From: Xiphophorus maculatus
Taxonomy: Eukaryota; Chordata; Actinopteri; Cyprinodontiformes; Poeciliidae
DNA: 64,000 nucleotides
Assembly: GCF_002775205.1 (NCBI RefSeq)
Contig: NC_036460.1
Span: 3,292,056 to 3,356,055 of the forward strand
Direction: 5' to 3'
In this document: positions 32,239-43,901 of the stretch, one piece after another
How the letters are laid out: each line of letters begins with the position of its first letter
Numbering within the stretch: position 1 is the first letter of the stretch
Program-made: the position numbers and the translations under genes
The notes under the pieces: model-generated
Seen by the model: the letters and a program-made list of their open reading frames with translations, nothing else
The model's database searches: none
Told to the model about the DNA's origin: nothing

Positions 32239-32396
32239 GTTTCCTCTGGATGTGGAGTGAAGCTTCGTCTCTTGATGTGATCAGGATGTGGCTCCAAACT
32301 CTGAACACTTCCTACTTTAAGCTTTTTTATCTGCTACTTCCTGAACGTCACAGTTCAGGTCTTTGGCTGCTTTCAGAGACAACGCCTCCTTCCTAG
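32239..32396 (-). promoter_or_regulatory. Putative promoter and 5' UTR of gene 2
   Basis: Same block as 9833-9990, with the TATA-like ATAAAAAAG and both GGAAGT cores unchanged (32314-32350). If it is functional, the copies should be expressed in the same cells. Confidence 0.3.
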
Positions 32397-32407
32397 GAGC
32401 TGATCAT

Positions 32408-33619
32408 GAAGATGGGTTCATACTGGGCCTACTGGGATTCAGGGTTTCACCAGTCTCTGTTGTTCCTGTGTTTAATTCAGGCTTTGTTCTGCATGTGGCC
32501 GGCGTCAAGAAAACCCGAGCTCATCCCACTTCCCCATGCTGGAGATTTTAGTTACACAGTAACAATAAATAAAGTTGCCTTTAAAATTAATCACACAAGT
32601 GACATCTAGGCCCAACAGTACAATTAAACTTGAATAAAATAAATCTGGTTGTGTGTTTGATGTTTTTGTCTCCTGCAAACTTTGCTTTAATTCTATTTAT
32701 TTTTTCTATCTAATCATAAGAAATCATAGTCAGACAGAGAAAGTCATGAGACAGGAAGAGCAGGTTTCCTGAAAAAAGAGGAAGTAAGTTCCCAGCTTGC
32801 AGATTCTTGAAAATAGTTGAGAGACTATTCCTTATTTCAAAGCATGAAAGTTTTAAAGAATAAAGTGTAAACATTTTGAGTAATTGGATAAGATTCAAAA
32901 TAAAATACTTATATTTCATCCATCCATGCATCCGTCCATCTTCTTCCACTTATCCGGGGTCGGGTCACGGGGGGGTAGCAGCTTATATTATATTACTGGT
33001 TTACTTACAATAATCTTTAGACATACACTTGTGGAAATACTTACAAGTAAAACAAGTAACTGTAACTTTGGTATCAAATAACTAGAATCGTGGATTATTC
33101 TTGGTTTCTTTTCAGAAAAAATCTCTAATAATTCACATTAAGATCACAATAAGTGTAACTAATAAGTTATGGTTATAATATTATAAATGAATGCTAAATC
33201 AAAGAAACTGAAAAGTATGGATGTGAGTTTGACATTGAACTTGAGATGGTGTAAAACATGTAACTGCGATTAAAGGTCACTGATGTTGTGTTGGAGGTAG
33301 ATGGTAGGCGAAAGGTTAGGGGGAAAAGGGGAACTAACTGGAGAGCAGAGATGACCAACGCCTTACTTGGAAGCAGGGTGTTGAACAACGTAAACGTTTC
33401 AGAGAAAAGCTTGTGCAGGCAAGGGACATAGGAGGTTGAGCAATCCTGAGACATTAGCACAGACATCAGGACATAATGTTTCTAAGACAGTGATGGATAT
33501 GAGATCATCTGTCCAAGCAGACAGCCAATGAAACAAGCACAGCAACAGTACTAGCCAATGCAAACGCACCAAAAGGGTGGATAAACCATATAAAGGTGAG
33601 TGCAAAAGAGAAACCTTTG
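32408..33619. other. Upstream region of gene 2
   Basis: One copy of the ~1-kb block that is doubled upstream of gene 1. It contains the TCCATCC... CCGGGGTCGGGTC dispersed repeat near 32915-32985. No supported gene. Confidence 0.6.
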
Positions 33620-34099
33620 TGTTGGGAAAATTATTATCTAAGTTCATTTACTTCTGAGTTTATTTGAAAGGCTATGTTTTCATATTATTATTCTGTGTGT
33701 TGTATACTTGACTCCTTTCTCTTGTGGTACTTTATTAACTGTTTCTTGGGTGTTTGCCTGTAGGCTAGAAACATTTACACATTATTGTGTTAACAGCTTC
33801 CTGATGAAACTGATTGGTAACGGTCAGCCTCATGCCCCTCTAAGGGCATGTCCACAGAAGGTCCCAGAACATCTTGTGGTTCTTGTAAGGGCATGTCCAC
33901 AGAAGGTCCCAGAACATCTTGTGGTTCTTGTAAGGGCATGTCCACAGAAGGTCCCAGAACATCTTGTGGTTCTTGTAAGGGCATGTCCACAGAAGGTCCC
34001 AGAACAGCTTGTGGTAAAGGTTCTGGTAACGGTGAAAAAGCCCAACCTCCTTCCTTGTAATCATAATAAAAGGCAGTTGGGGAATGAGAGCCAGCAGAG
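33620..34099 (+). mobile_element. ERV family 1 LTR, left part (split by LINE)
   Basis: It begins TGTTGGGAAA as at 12196 and runs to the LINE insertion site AGAGCCAGCAGAG (34087-34099). The rest of the LTR is at 42300-42422. Confidence 0.8.
33839..34018 (+). repeat. 45-bp VNTR, four units
   Basis: Units start at 33839, 33884, 33929 and 33974. One unit fewer than at 12416-12640. Confidence 0.9.
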
Positions 34100-34168
34100 G
34101 ACCTCTATGGTTAGGAAAGAAGGGCCAGGGGGTGTGGCGGCGGCGGAAGAGGCACGATCAGACTGTGA

Positions 34169-35377
34169 ATGGTTGGAAGGATGTCAGAGGGAAATGTATC
34201 AGGTAGTGATTTTGCGGAAATGGAAGAGGGTGCTGATGATGTGGATAATGAAGGGCCTTGGCATATTCAAAAAGCTAAGCATAAACGGAAAAAAACAAGA
34301 CAACATGTAGAATCATCTGTTTCCGAGGCTGAAGGAGAAACTGTTACGATGTCAGAATTTAAAATAGTTCTGAAGTTTGTCAAAGAGGGTGTGTCCTTTG
34401 GTAAGTGGAATCCAATTAAGCTGACAATAGAAATCAATTCACTGGTTGGAAAGGTGAAATTTGTTAAAATATTAAGAGATGGATCGTTATTGATTATCTG
34501 TAATGATATAAAACAAAAAGAAAGGGCGCTGAATATAAAAAGAATCCTTGGTGAGAATGTGAGAGGAAGACTTTTGGATGACAAGAAGTATGTACGCGGA
34601 GTCATTTCGGGGATTCCACCTGATGTACCAGCTGATGAGATCAAGTCTAATGTTTCAGGAGGGAAAGTGGTGGAAGCCAAACGATTGAAAAGAAATAAAA
34701 ATGGAGAGAGGAGTGATAGTTTTTCTATCATGTTAAAATTTGAAGAGAACAGTTTACCAGGTAAAGTGTTTGTGGGATATATGAGCTATGATGTCCGACC
34801 ATTTATTCCTCCGCCGCTGCGGTGCTTTAAATGCCAGAAATTTGGACATGTTGCGGCAGTGTGTAAGGGGAAACAGAAATGTGGGAGATGTGCTGGGGAT
34901 CATGAGTATGGGAAATGTGAGGAAGGGGCTCCGCTGAAATGTTGTAATTGTGGAGGTGAGCATAGTTCAGGATTTAGGGGATGCATAGCTAGTAAAAGAG
35001 CTGAGGAAGTTCAGAAAATCAGAGTCACTACTGGCATTACTTATGCAGAAGCAACGAAAAAAGTTCCTGTTCAATCAATATTATATCCAAAGAAAGTGTC
35101 TGGAGGAGAAAAAGAAGGATCTAATTGTTCAGAATGCTCTAAGATTAAAGGTGACACTTTACTCATGACAAAGGAGGATTTTGTATTGTTCATGGTAGAA
35201 GTTGTTAACTGCACTGCTCAAACACAAAGGAAAACGGAAAAAATTCAAATAATAGTGAAGGCAGCCCAAAAGTATCTTGATTGTAAAAATGTTAATTGGG
35301 AATCAATAAAGAAAAAATTAAATGAGACACAATCTTCTCAACCTCAATCATGCAGTGGCGGCCCCTCTTCGTTATGA
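34169..35377 (+). CDS. LINE ORF1, gag-like nucleic-acid-binding protein (402 aa)
   Basis: ORF1 proteins coat the LINE RNA and help reverse transcription at the target. The N-terminus is acidic and then lysine-rich (about residues 15-50). Three zinc knuckles lie near residues 218-271: CFKCQKFGHVAAVC, CGRCAGDHEYGKC and CNCGGEHSSGFRGC. The C-terminal part holds a heptad-poor, lysine-rich segment. The first ATG (34169) is used here; a second lies four codons on (34181). The stop TGA (35375-35377) overlaps the ATG of ORF2 by ATGA. No internal stop or frameshift is present, so the insertion is fairly young. Confidence 0.8.
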   Translation: MVGRMSEGNVSGSDFAEMEEGADDVDNEGPWHIQKAKHKRKKTRQHVESSVSEAEGETVTMSEFKIVLKFVKEGVSFGKWNPIKLTIEINSLVGKVKFVKILRDGSLLIICNDIKQKERALNIKRILGENVRGRLLDDKKYVRGVISGIPPDVPADEIKSNVSGGKVVEAKRLKRNKNGERSDSFSIMLKFEENSLPGKVFVGYMSYDVRPFIPPPLRCFKCQKFGHVAAVCKGKQKCGRCAGDHEYGKCEEGAPLKCCNCGGEHSSGFRGCIASKRAEEVQKIRVTTGITYAEATKKVPVQSILYPKKVSGGEKEGSNCSECSKIKGDTLLMTKEDFVLFMVEVVNCTAQTQRKTEKIQIIVKAAQKYLDCKNVNWESIKKKLNETQSSQPQSCSGGPSSL

Positions 35378-35430
35378 TAATTATTTTCCAGTGGAATGCA
35401 AGAAGTCTTATTAGTAATGGTCTAGAGTTT
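35374..35430 (+). pseudogene. LINE ORF2, first 19 codons (before nested insertion)
   Basis: The ATG at 35374 overlaps the ORF1 stop. It encodes MIIIFQWNARSLISNGLEF, the start of the apurinic-like endonuclease domain (QWNARS is a hallmark). The reading is cut by the nested LINE; the other part resumes at 38378. Confidence 0.8.
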
Positions 35431-38360
35431 TTTTTTTTTTGATCAAGGTCTTTTTATTATTTTTTACATACACCACACACACACACAAAACAAAACAAAA
35501 AAAAAACAAAAAAAAAAAGACTATCAAAATATACAACAAAAAATCCCTCCCAACCCTCCTCTCCTATACCGGATCTACTACCCCAACAAGAATACACCTT
35601 TTATTCATACATCAGCCGATACAAAGCACAGGTTTGCACACAAAAAACCAATATTTGACCTTTACACAAAGTTATCTGCCGAAATATTCCCGACATAAGA
35701 TATAAATGGCTGCCAGATGTCAAAGAATTTGTTTACAGATCCCCTAACAGTATATCTGATCTTCTCTAAATGAATGTAAGACATAACTTCTCTTAACCAA
35801 TGTCCATATATTGGAGGATGTGGATCCTTCCATCGAAGAAGAATGAGTCTTCTAGCCAGTAGAGAGCAGAAAGCTAACACAGTCCTCTGATGTTTGCTGA
35901 AGGAGGACTCTGCTGGAGCCACCCCAAAGAGAGAGATGAGTGGTGATGGACAGACAGTTTGTCCAAATATTCCTGAAAAAGTGTCAAAAATGCCTTGCCA
36001 ATATCTATGTATCTTTGGACAAGACCAGAATGTATGTAAAAGTGTGGCTGGAGATTGTTTACAACGATCACACGTCGGATCCAAGTCCCTTTTGAATTTG
36101 CACAATCTGTCCTTAGACCAGTGTAGACGATGTACTACCTTGAATTGAACTATAACATGTTTCAGACATATTGAGGACGAATAAATATTTTGAATAATTT
36201 TTTGCCAAACTGTGTCTGATATGGACTCCTCCAAGTCCATCTCCCACTTGACCCTCAAGGAATCTAAATTGGTATCATTAAATGAACTGAGCAGAGAATA
36301 GACTCTACTCATAGAGCGTCTTGTTACAGACTTGCACATCAAAACCTCATCAACAAGAGAAGTTGGTGGATGTAAAGGAAAACATCCAGAGTTTGACATT
36401 ACAAAATGTCTCAATTGTAAATACCTGAAAAACTGTGACTTGTGAATGTCAAATTTCTGTGTGAGCTGTTCGAATGAGGCAAACTTATTATCTATATAAA
36501 GATCATTTAGAGAAGTTATTCCCTTTAAACTCCAGGCATTATAAACAGAATCCATTAGTGAAGGAGCAAACATGTGATTATTTGATACTGGAGCAGATAT
36601 TAATAATTCCGTACTTTTAAACATCCTCCTGCACTGATTCCAGATTTTTATTGTGTGAGTTATAACCGGATTAGAAGTATAAGTTGAGATTGGTTGATTA
36701 AACGGTAACCGGGAGCAGAGTAAAGCAGAGAGAGAGCTAGCCGTAACTGAATTCCTCTCTAAAGTCACCCAAGTGGGAGCAGGATTGTCCTCTCTCAACC
36801 AGTACAGTAAGGCTCTAATATTAGCCGCCCAGTAATAATATAGGAAATTGGGGAGTGACAAGCCACCAAGACCATGGGGTAGCTGTAGCATCTTACAGCC
36901 TATCCGCAGGTGCTTTTTGTTCCAAATAAATGACAACAACTCACTATTTAATTTTGTAAAGAAAGTCTTGGTGAGAAACACTGGCACGCTCTGAAATAGA
37001 TAAAGTAATTTAGGCAGTATTGCCATTTTGATTATATTGATTCTACCTCCCAAGGATAGAGGCAGAGATGCCCATGTAGTGATGTCTTTCCTAAGGTTCA
37101 CCAGGAGAGGCAGATAGTTTGCTGTATAAAGATCTTTATGACTATGAGTAATCCAGATACCAAGGTATTTAAATTTAGCAGGGCTAATTTTGAAAGGAAC
37201 TGGACCCATATGCTGCACTTCCATTGGAGTCACAGGCATCAATTCACTTTTTTGAAGGTTAACCTTATAGCCAGAAATGTTTCCAAACTTTTGAAGTAAA
37301 ATAAGTAACTCAGGAATACTAGATAAGGGATCTGAGATATAAAGAAGTGTATCATCAGCGTATAGGGAAACTTTATGTTCAGTGCCAAACCGATTAATAC
37401 CTTTAATTTTGGGGCTGTTTCGCAAAGCCACTGCAAGTGGTTCAATTGCAATTGCGAATAAAAGTGGCGAGAGTGGGCATCCCTGCCTCGTCCCACGTTT
37501 CAATTCAAAATAACTGGATAGATTACTGTTAGTGCGTACTGCTGCCATTGGCAAGGTATATATCAACTTCACCCATGAAACAAATTTAGGACCGAAGTTA
37601 AACATCACCAAGGTCTTAAATAGATAGTTCCATTCCACCCGGTCAAACGCTTTCTCAGCGTCCAGCGAGATTAAAATTTCATTACAGTTGTGACTGGGCG
37701 GGGCAGAAGTATACAACACATTAAATAGCCGCCTGATATTAAAGAAGGATTGACGATTTTTAATAAAACCAGTCTGGTCAGGTGAAACAATTGTAAGGAT
37801 AGTCCGTTCGACTCGTTTTGCCAACATCTTTGTGAGAATTTTAACATCAGTGTTTAATAACGATATTGGGCGGTATGAACTGCAGCTCAAGGGGTCTTTA
37901 TCCTTCTTTAACAGCAGTGAAATTACAGCCTGACGCATAGACAGCGGCAATAAATGTGTGGCCAGGGACTCCTCAAAAACTGATAGCAACAGGGGAGAGA
38001 GTAAATCCAAAAATTTCTTAAAAAATTCTGCCGGGAAACCGTCTGGTCCTGGAGATTTTCCATTTTGCATATTTTTAATTGCAGAGTTAATCTCAGCTAA
38101 AGAAAAATTTCTTTCCAATTCGTTAGATAGATCAGAACTTAGTGAAGGGATTTTAATATCTTTAAAAAAATCATCCAATTCAGTTGGGTTAAGTGAGGCT
38201 TCAGAGGTATACAGAGATTGGTAAAATTTGCTGAAACATAGACTAATTCCTGCATCCTCACAACATTTTACACCATGATCATCATTTATCGCTGAGATAT
38301 CCTGTTTAGCTGAACGTTGCCGTAGCTGCTGCGCAAGAAGGCGTCCAGCCCTCTCACCAT
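35431..38360 (-). mobile_element. Nested 5'-truncated L1/Tx1-like LINE
   Basis: It is inserted antisense into ORF2 of the I/Nimb-like LINE. Perfect 17-bp target duplications GTAATGGTCTAGAGTTT lie at 35414-35430 and 38361-38377. A T-run at the left is its poly(A) tail read on the plus strand. It is truncated at the 5' end, inside ORF2 between endonuclease and reverse transcriptase, as is usual for LINEs. Confidence 0.9.
35662..38360 (-). CDS. L1/Tx1-like LINE ORF2, truncated but open (about 898 aa)
   Basis: The frame is open from the 5' truncation (38360) to the stop at 35662. Reverse transcriptase motifs are intact: SYRPISLLN, SLDAEKAFDRVEW, GTRQGCPLSPLLF and YADDTLLYI. The C-terminal zinc motif is CDRCKQSPATLLHTFWSC. 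The endonuclease domain is missing, so it could not move on its own; full ORF2 proteins of this group are usually about 1200-1300 aa. It shares a lineage with the decayed intronic LINE but is far less damaged. Confidence 0.8.
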
Positions 38361-38377
38361 GTAATGGTCTAGAGTTT

Positions 38378-41300
38378 AAGAAATATATTTCAGATTTGAC
38401 AGTTAAACCTCACCTGATTTGCATTCAAGAAACCTGGCTTAAGCCTCACCTGGATTTCAAAATTTCTGGGTATACTTCAATTAGGAATGATAGAAAAGAA
38501 AGACAAGGAGGGGGAGTAGCAACTTTTGTACTAGATAGTATAAGATATAAAGTGGAATCAATAGGGGAAAATTATGAATCAATAGTTATTAAGATTTGGA
38601 TAGAAAATGATCAAATGTTGGTGATAAATTTTTATAATGCAAACAAGAAGTTGTCCATTCAGAATCTCAATGAAGTAAATGATCAAAACGTAGGTAAGAC
38701 TGTATGGTGTGGTGATTTCAATTCTCATAATATTTTATGGGGGAGTCTTAATACAGATGTAAATGGATTGACTGTTGAAGAATTTCTTGAGTTACATTCT
38801 CTGGTTTGCCTTAATGATGGCAGCACTACTAGATATGATTGTTGTAGGAATTTAAAGAGTGTTTTAGACCTAACATTGGTTTCAAATTCATTAGCTGGAA
38901 TTACTTCTTGGGAGGTGATTGATTCTCCAATGGGCAGTGATCATTTTCCTATTCTAGTTTCAGTTGGCTCTGAAGTGATAAAAGAAGAGGAAGGACAGAT
39001 TCCAAGATGGAAGTTAAGTAACGCTAATTGGGAGTTATTTAAAAATTTAGTTGATAGTCAATTTAATAATTTGGATGAGAATTTGTTTTGTGATGTGGAG
39101 ATATGTTATTCAAAGATTAAGTCTGTCATTATTAATGCAGCTGAAAGGTCAATTCCTAAATCAAAGGGAAGAGGAAATAAAAAGTCTAATCCATGGTGGA
39201 ATGAGCAATGTAGTATTGCTATAAGGGGAAGAAATAAAGCTTTTAAATTGGTAAGACGATGTCATACCTTTGAGGCACTAATTCAATATAAGAAAGCACA
39301 AGCTATAGTTAGGAAGACTGTTAGAGAAGCTAAGAAGGCTTGTTGGAGGCAATACTGTAATTCCATTGGAAGAGAGACCAAACTGTCAGAGGTATGGAGA
39401 GTTATTAAGAAAATGAATGGTGTTAAAAAGAGTTTTTCCTTACCGGTTTTAGAATTAAATGGGAAAATAGCGGTTAGTAATAAAGAAAAGGCTGAATTAT
39501 TAGCAGTAACGTTAATTAAGGTGAATAGTTCAGAAAATGTATCTGCAGAAATGAAAAGTAATAAATTAGAATTATTGGACGGAAATCCAGAAGTTACTAC
39601 TAGGAGAGAAGTCTCAAACCAGGATTTAGATATGCCTTTTTCTATGTATGAGTTAGAAAAAGTTATTAATAATGCTAAGCAATCAACTCCGGGGAAGGAT
39701 GGAGTGTGTTATGTAATGTTCAAACATTTTAAATATTCATCTCTTACTGTTATATTAAAATTGTTTAATCTGATTTGGATGACTGGGAGAATTCCGGCAG
39801 AATGGAAACAGTCAGTTATAATTCCCATCTTAAAACCTGGTAAAAATGCAACAGACCCATCAAATTATAGACCTATAGCTCTTACATCTCAATTAGGGAA
39901 AATAATGGAGAAGATTGTTACTGATAGGCTTTCTTATTTTATTGAGAGTAAAAATAAATTTTGTCCATTCCAGAGTGGTTTTCGTAAAGGGAGAAATACG
40001 ATGGATGCAGTTCTGTGTCTAGAGTCAGAAGTAAGAAAAGCTCAAGCGAATAAAGAGTTAGTGATAGCTGTGTTCTTTGACATTGAGAAGGCATATGATA
40101 TGTTATGGAAAGAAGGATTATTGATTAAATTAGGGAAACTGGGTATAGGAGGTAAGATTTATAATTGGATTTTGGATTTTTTGTTTGGTAGAGAAATAGA
40201 AGTTCGGGTAGGGGTGAACTTCTCTTCTAGACATGCTGTTGAGAATGGTACCCCCCAAGGTAGTGTGTGTAGCCCAATTCTCTTTAATATTATGATTAAT
40301 GACATTTTTGATGAGATAGATAGTAGTATAGGCAAATCTTTATTTGCAGATGATGGTGCTCTATGGATTCGGGGACATAATCTGGTTTATTTACAGAAAA
40401 AGATGCAGGCTGCCATTTTGAAAGTGGAAGGTTGGGCTAATAAATGGGGTTTTAGGATGTCAATCGCAAAGACTCAAGTAATTTGCTTTTATAGAAGACA
40501 TAAGGAAGTTAAGTTGAATCTTTATAAACATAAACTTGAACAAGTGAAAACAGTGAAGTTTTTAGGTGTCATCTTTGATGAAAGATTAACTTGGAAACAT
40601 CAAATAGAATTAGTTCAAAATAAATGTAAGAAGGTGAATAATTTGTTAAGATGTCTCTCAGGACAGGAATGGGGAGCTTCAAGAAGTGCACTGTTGGGAG
40701 TTTATCAGGCGCTCATGAGATCTATTATGGATTATGGGGGTATAGCATATATGGCAGCTGCTGACAGTCATTTGAGAAAACTTGATAGTGAGCAAACACA
40801 AGCATTGAGGATTTGTTGTGGAGCTTTCAGAACATCGTCTTTAGCTGCTTTACAAGTAGAAACTGGTGAGCTTCCTTTAAGATTAAGAAGGTTGAAATTA
40901 ATGTATATGTACTGGGTGAACCTACAAGGACATAAGTGTGATCATCCAACTAAGATGTTGCTGAAGGAATGTTGGGAACATCATAAATTAAATTGTAATA
41001 GTTTTGGATGGATTGGGGAAATAAAGGCAAAACAGCTTGGTTTAACTATGCTCCAGTATAGTGCTACAGTTCCTCAATCTGAAATTCCTCCATGGTTATT
41101 TATAACTCCAGAAGTTGATCTTCAATTAAATGAAATTCTTAAAAAGGGAAAGACTCCAGAATGGGTTGTAGTTGATAGATATTTTGAAAGATATAAAGAC
41201 AACATAATTATATATACAGATGGATCTAAAGATCCACATAGTGGTAGAACTGGGGCAGCAGAGAATATCCCACACCATAAAGTCTTGATTAAGAGGAGAA

Positions 41301-42067
41301 CAGCTGACCATTTAGCTGTTTTTACAGTTGAATTATCAGCCATCATATTGGCCTTAGAATGGTTGCTTGGTAATGATAATAGGGAAGTAAGTACTTTTAT
41401 CATAGCATCAGATAGTCAAGCAGCATTATTAAGTATTAAATCTGGTAAATCTAGCAGATTAGATTTGATATTAAGAATATATCAATTATTAGTTTATCTT
41501 CATAACAATAAATGCTTGGTTCAATTTGTCTGGATTCCGGCTCATGTAGGTATAGAAGGAAATGAGGAAGTAGATATTCTAGCTAAGCAGGCCTTGAAAT
41601 CAGATATTGTTCATCTGAATATTCCTTTGAGTAAAAATGAGGGCAAATCTATTATTCAAAAAGAAATTATTAAGATTTGGCAGGAGATATGGGATAACCA
41701 TGATAATGGGAGACAACTATATACAATTCAAAAGAGTGTGGGAGATAGTAATTATATGAGAGGAAGGCGGAAAGAGGAAGTAGTTATGTCTCGACTTAGA
41801 ATTGGACATTCTGGACTTAATAGTTCGCTCTTTAAAATAGGAAAGCATGAGAATGGGGCTTGTAATTATTGCAATCAGGTGGAAACAGTGGAGCATGTCT
41901 TGTTAGAATGTGATAAATACTCAGAGGAACGCCAGATTTTAAAGTCGTTACTAAGTAGAAAGAATATAGGACTGTCTATGATTAGTCTATTGGATAATAA
42001 ATCAAGTTATGTTAGGAATCTCTTATTTAGGTTTTTAATTAACACTGGGTTAATGAGTCGTATTTAG
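38378..42067 (+). pseudogene. LINE ORF2, main part: endonuclease, reverse transcriptase, RNase H
   Basis: It continues the frame of 35374-35430. The endonuclease keeps CIQETW, GDFNSHN and GSDHFPI. The reverse transcriptase keeps NYRPIALTS, FFDIEKAYDMLW, GTPQGSVCSPILF and FADDGALW. RNase H keeps YTDGSKD, VELSAIILALEW, ASDSQAAL and WIPAHVGIEGNEEVD. A CCHC-type motif CNYCNQVETVEHVLLEC lies near the C-terminus. No stops occur in 1229 codons. It is called a pseudogene only because the nested LINE separates it from its start. Confidence 0.85.
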
Positions 42068-42286
42068 GATATGAACAAATATTTATGTGTATGCCAGTGC
42101 ATGTTCATGCATTAATTCAGGTAATAATGAGTGTGTTAGGATGTGAATTTGCACATCCTACACATCATTTAGGTGGATTTAATTCCCTCTGAGATCTCTG
42201 ATGACCACACTCCAGTCTGGTAGGTGGCGGTAAATGCACCTTAAGTTGGATGCCAGCCGCCAATAAAAAGCAAAAGAAGAAGAAGA
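42068..42286 (+). other. 3' UTR and tail of the I/Nimb-like LINE
   Basis: About 220 bp. The last part contains GGTAGGTGGCGGTAAATGC and CAATAAAAAGC followed by an AAG repeat. This is the region the element's own enzyme should recognise for target-primed reverse transcription. Confidence 0.6.
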
Positions 42287-42299
42287 AGAGCCGGCAGAG

Positions 42300-42422
42300 T
42301 TGATCACAGACAGTGTTTGACGGCGGGTTCTCCGCGTCTGGCTCAGCTTCCCTCTTCTGCAGAAAAGTTATTTGTGTTTTTGGTTGATTCCTTGCAGGTT
42401 AGGAACTAAAATAGACCCAACA
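42300..42422 (+). mobile_element. ERV family 1 LTR, right part
   Basis: TTGATCACAGACAGTG through CCCAACA matches 12727-12849 and completes the LTR begun at 33620. Confidence 0.8.
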
Positions 42423-42425
42423 TTT

Positions 42426-42443
42426 TGGAGGCTCGTTCGGATT
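42426..42443 (+). promoter_or_regulatory. Primer-binding site, tRNA-Pro type, degraded
   Basis: TGGAGGCTCGTTCGGATT is identical to the copy at 12853. Confidence 0.75.
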
Positions 42444-42660
42444 CCCAACATACCCGCCGCTGACGGAAGGAGTACGACACGCTGGAATCTGCTGGCAGTC
42501 AGGTTTTTCTGACCTGTCCTGAAAAGTCCCGGGGGGTAACTTCCTCGCTGGGCCAGCATCTTAGGTCACCTCCTTCCGGCAACGGCAGATTGACGGGATC
42601 CAAACCGGGACAGAGCAGGGATCAACCAAGTAAGTGAATGGTACGGGAGGTTTGAGTCCA
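42444..42660 (+). other. Recombinant ERV leader
   Basis: The left part follows the 1a leader (12871-12980). From about 42570 on (CCGGCAACGG, GGGATCCAAACCGGGACAG) it follows the 1b leader (16944-17040). A splice donor GTAAGT is at 42630. Confidence 0.75.
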
Positions 42661-42979
42661 CCGTTTAAACATCAAGGGAAAGCAATTATCTAAAAAGGTA
42701 GATAGTAAGTATTTTTACTCCTTTTTCACCTTCAAGTAAAGAAAGCAACTATCTACCTTTTTAGATAGTTGCTTTCTTTACTTGAAGGTGAAGAAAAAGT
42801 AAAAATACCCACTATCTAAAAAGGTAGATAGTGGGTATTTTTACTCCTTTTTCACCTTTAAGTAAAAAAGCAACTATCTAAAAGGTAGATAGTGGGTATT
42901 TTTACTCCTTTTTCACCTTTAAGTAAAAAAGCAACTATCTAAAAGGTAGATAGTGGGTATTTTTACTCTTTTTTCACCT
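42661..42979 (+). repeat. ~61-bp minisatellite with one inverted unit
   Basis: Same unit as 17041-17530, about five units here. One unit is flipped, creating two perfect inverted repeats: 29-bp arms 42727-42755/42762-42790 and 21-bp arms 42798-42818/42825-42845, each with a 6-nt spacer. Confidence 0.9.
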
Positions 42980-43633
42980 TGTGAAGTAAAAATTGTTTTA
43001 TTATTTCTTTTAACAATTTTATTTAATTCTTTTACTCATTTAACCACATTAGTTTTGTTCAACCTGTTAGAGAATGAAGACTAGAGAATCTCTGCAGAAC
43101 CAGATAGATAGGTTTCTTGTTGACCTCTCCCTGCAGCAATTGCAGCAGCCTGCTAGCGGCAGCAAGGCACCAGAATTTGTTAACAGAAAAGAACAGACAG
43201 TTTAGATAGAAGTTCTGAGGCTTAAGTAGTTTCTCTATGGAAAATCACCAGCTCAGAGTTTCAAGAGTTTGATGCACCTGCTGGATATTCTGGTTTGAAA
43301 ATGTTGTTATGCAAAATTGTTCCATTATCAAACCTGATTTATTTGGAAACTCACATATTTGAACAAGAAGATGTTTATCATCCAAGGAGTTAACTGACCC
43401 TCCAGTGTGATTACGTGGCTTGTATATTGTTCAACTGAAACTGGAATGACTACATTGTGTAACATGAGTTACACAATGCAGCAAGCTATTGTGAGAGCTT
43501 GCAGCTCCAAATCAGAACTCAGAGCAGCTTGCTGCTGTGTTTGTTCTCCGTCTGCAGACGAAATAAAGCTTTGCTCTTTGCCATTTGCCAGAGTCTCAGC
43601 CTGATCTGTTATTACACAAGATTTTTGTCCACA
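42980..43633 (+). mobile_element. Solo LTR in the minisatellite (second locus)
   Basis: TGTGAAGTAA to GTCCACA, with ACCT on both sides (42976-42979 and 43634-43637), a clean 4-bp target duplication. Copy of 17531-18186. Confidence 0.85.
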
Positions 43634-43901
43634 ACCTTTAAGTAAAGAAAGCAACTGGTTAAGTATTGGAACCACGAAGGGAAAGAATTGAAAGCTATGA
43701 AGGGAAATATTTAAAAGGGTGAAGCCTAAAAGCAGTGGGAGAGTGGGTGATGGCTTGTTGTCGTCAATGCTCCACTCAATTAACCGTTGAGTCAAAGTGA
43801 GAATTGCCACAATAAGAACTTGACCGTCACCCTGCTCTCCATATTCCCGTTCCGTATAGACCACCCGAGGTGTGTAAGGAACGGGGCTAAAACACTGAAA
43901 A
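43634..43901 (+). other. ERV leader, distal part
   Basis: Copy of 18187-18454; no supported gene. Confidence 0.6.

Larger units (their letters stand above)
34100..42286 (+). mobile_element. I/Nimb-like LINE, near full length, with nested insertion
   Basis: It has a two-ORF architecture: ORF1 with zinc knuckles, then ORF2 with endonuclease, reverse transcriptase, RNase H and a C-terminal zinc motif. RNase H in ORF2 places it in the I/Jockey group; the fish I/Nimb lineage is my best guess. It is flanked by AGAGCCAGCAGAG (34087-34099) and AGAGCCGGCAGAG (42287-42299), a 13-bp target duplication with one mismatch. The 3' end is an AAG-rich repeat rather than a long poly(A). Without the 2947-bp nested insertion and duplicated site, the element is about 5.2 kb. 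Confidence 0.85.
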
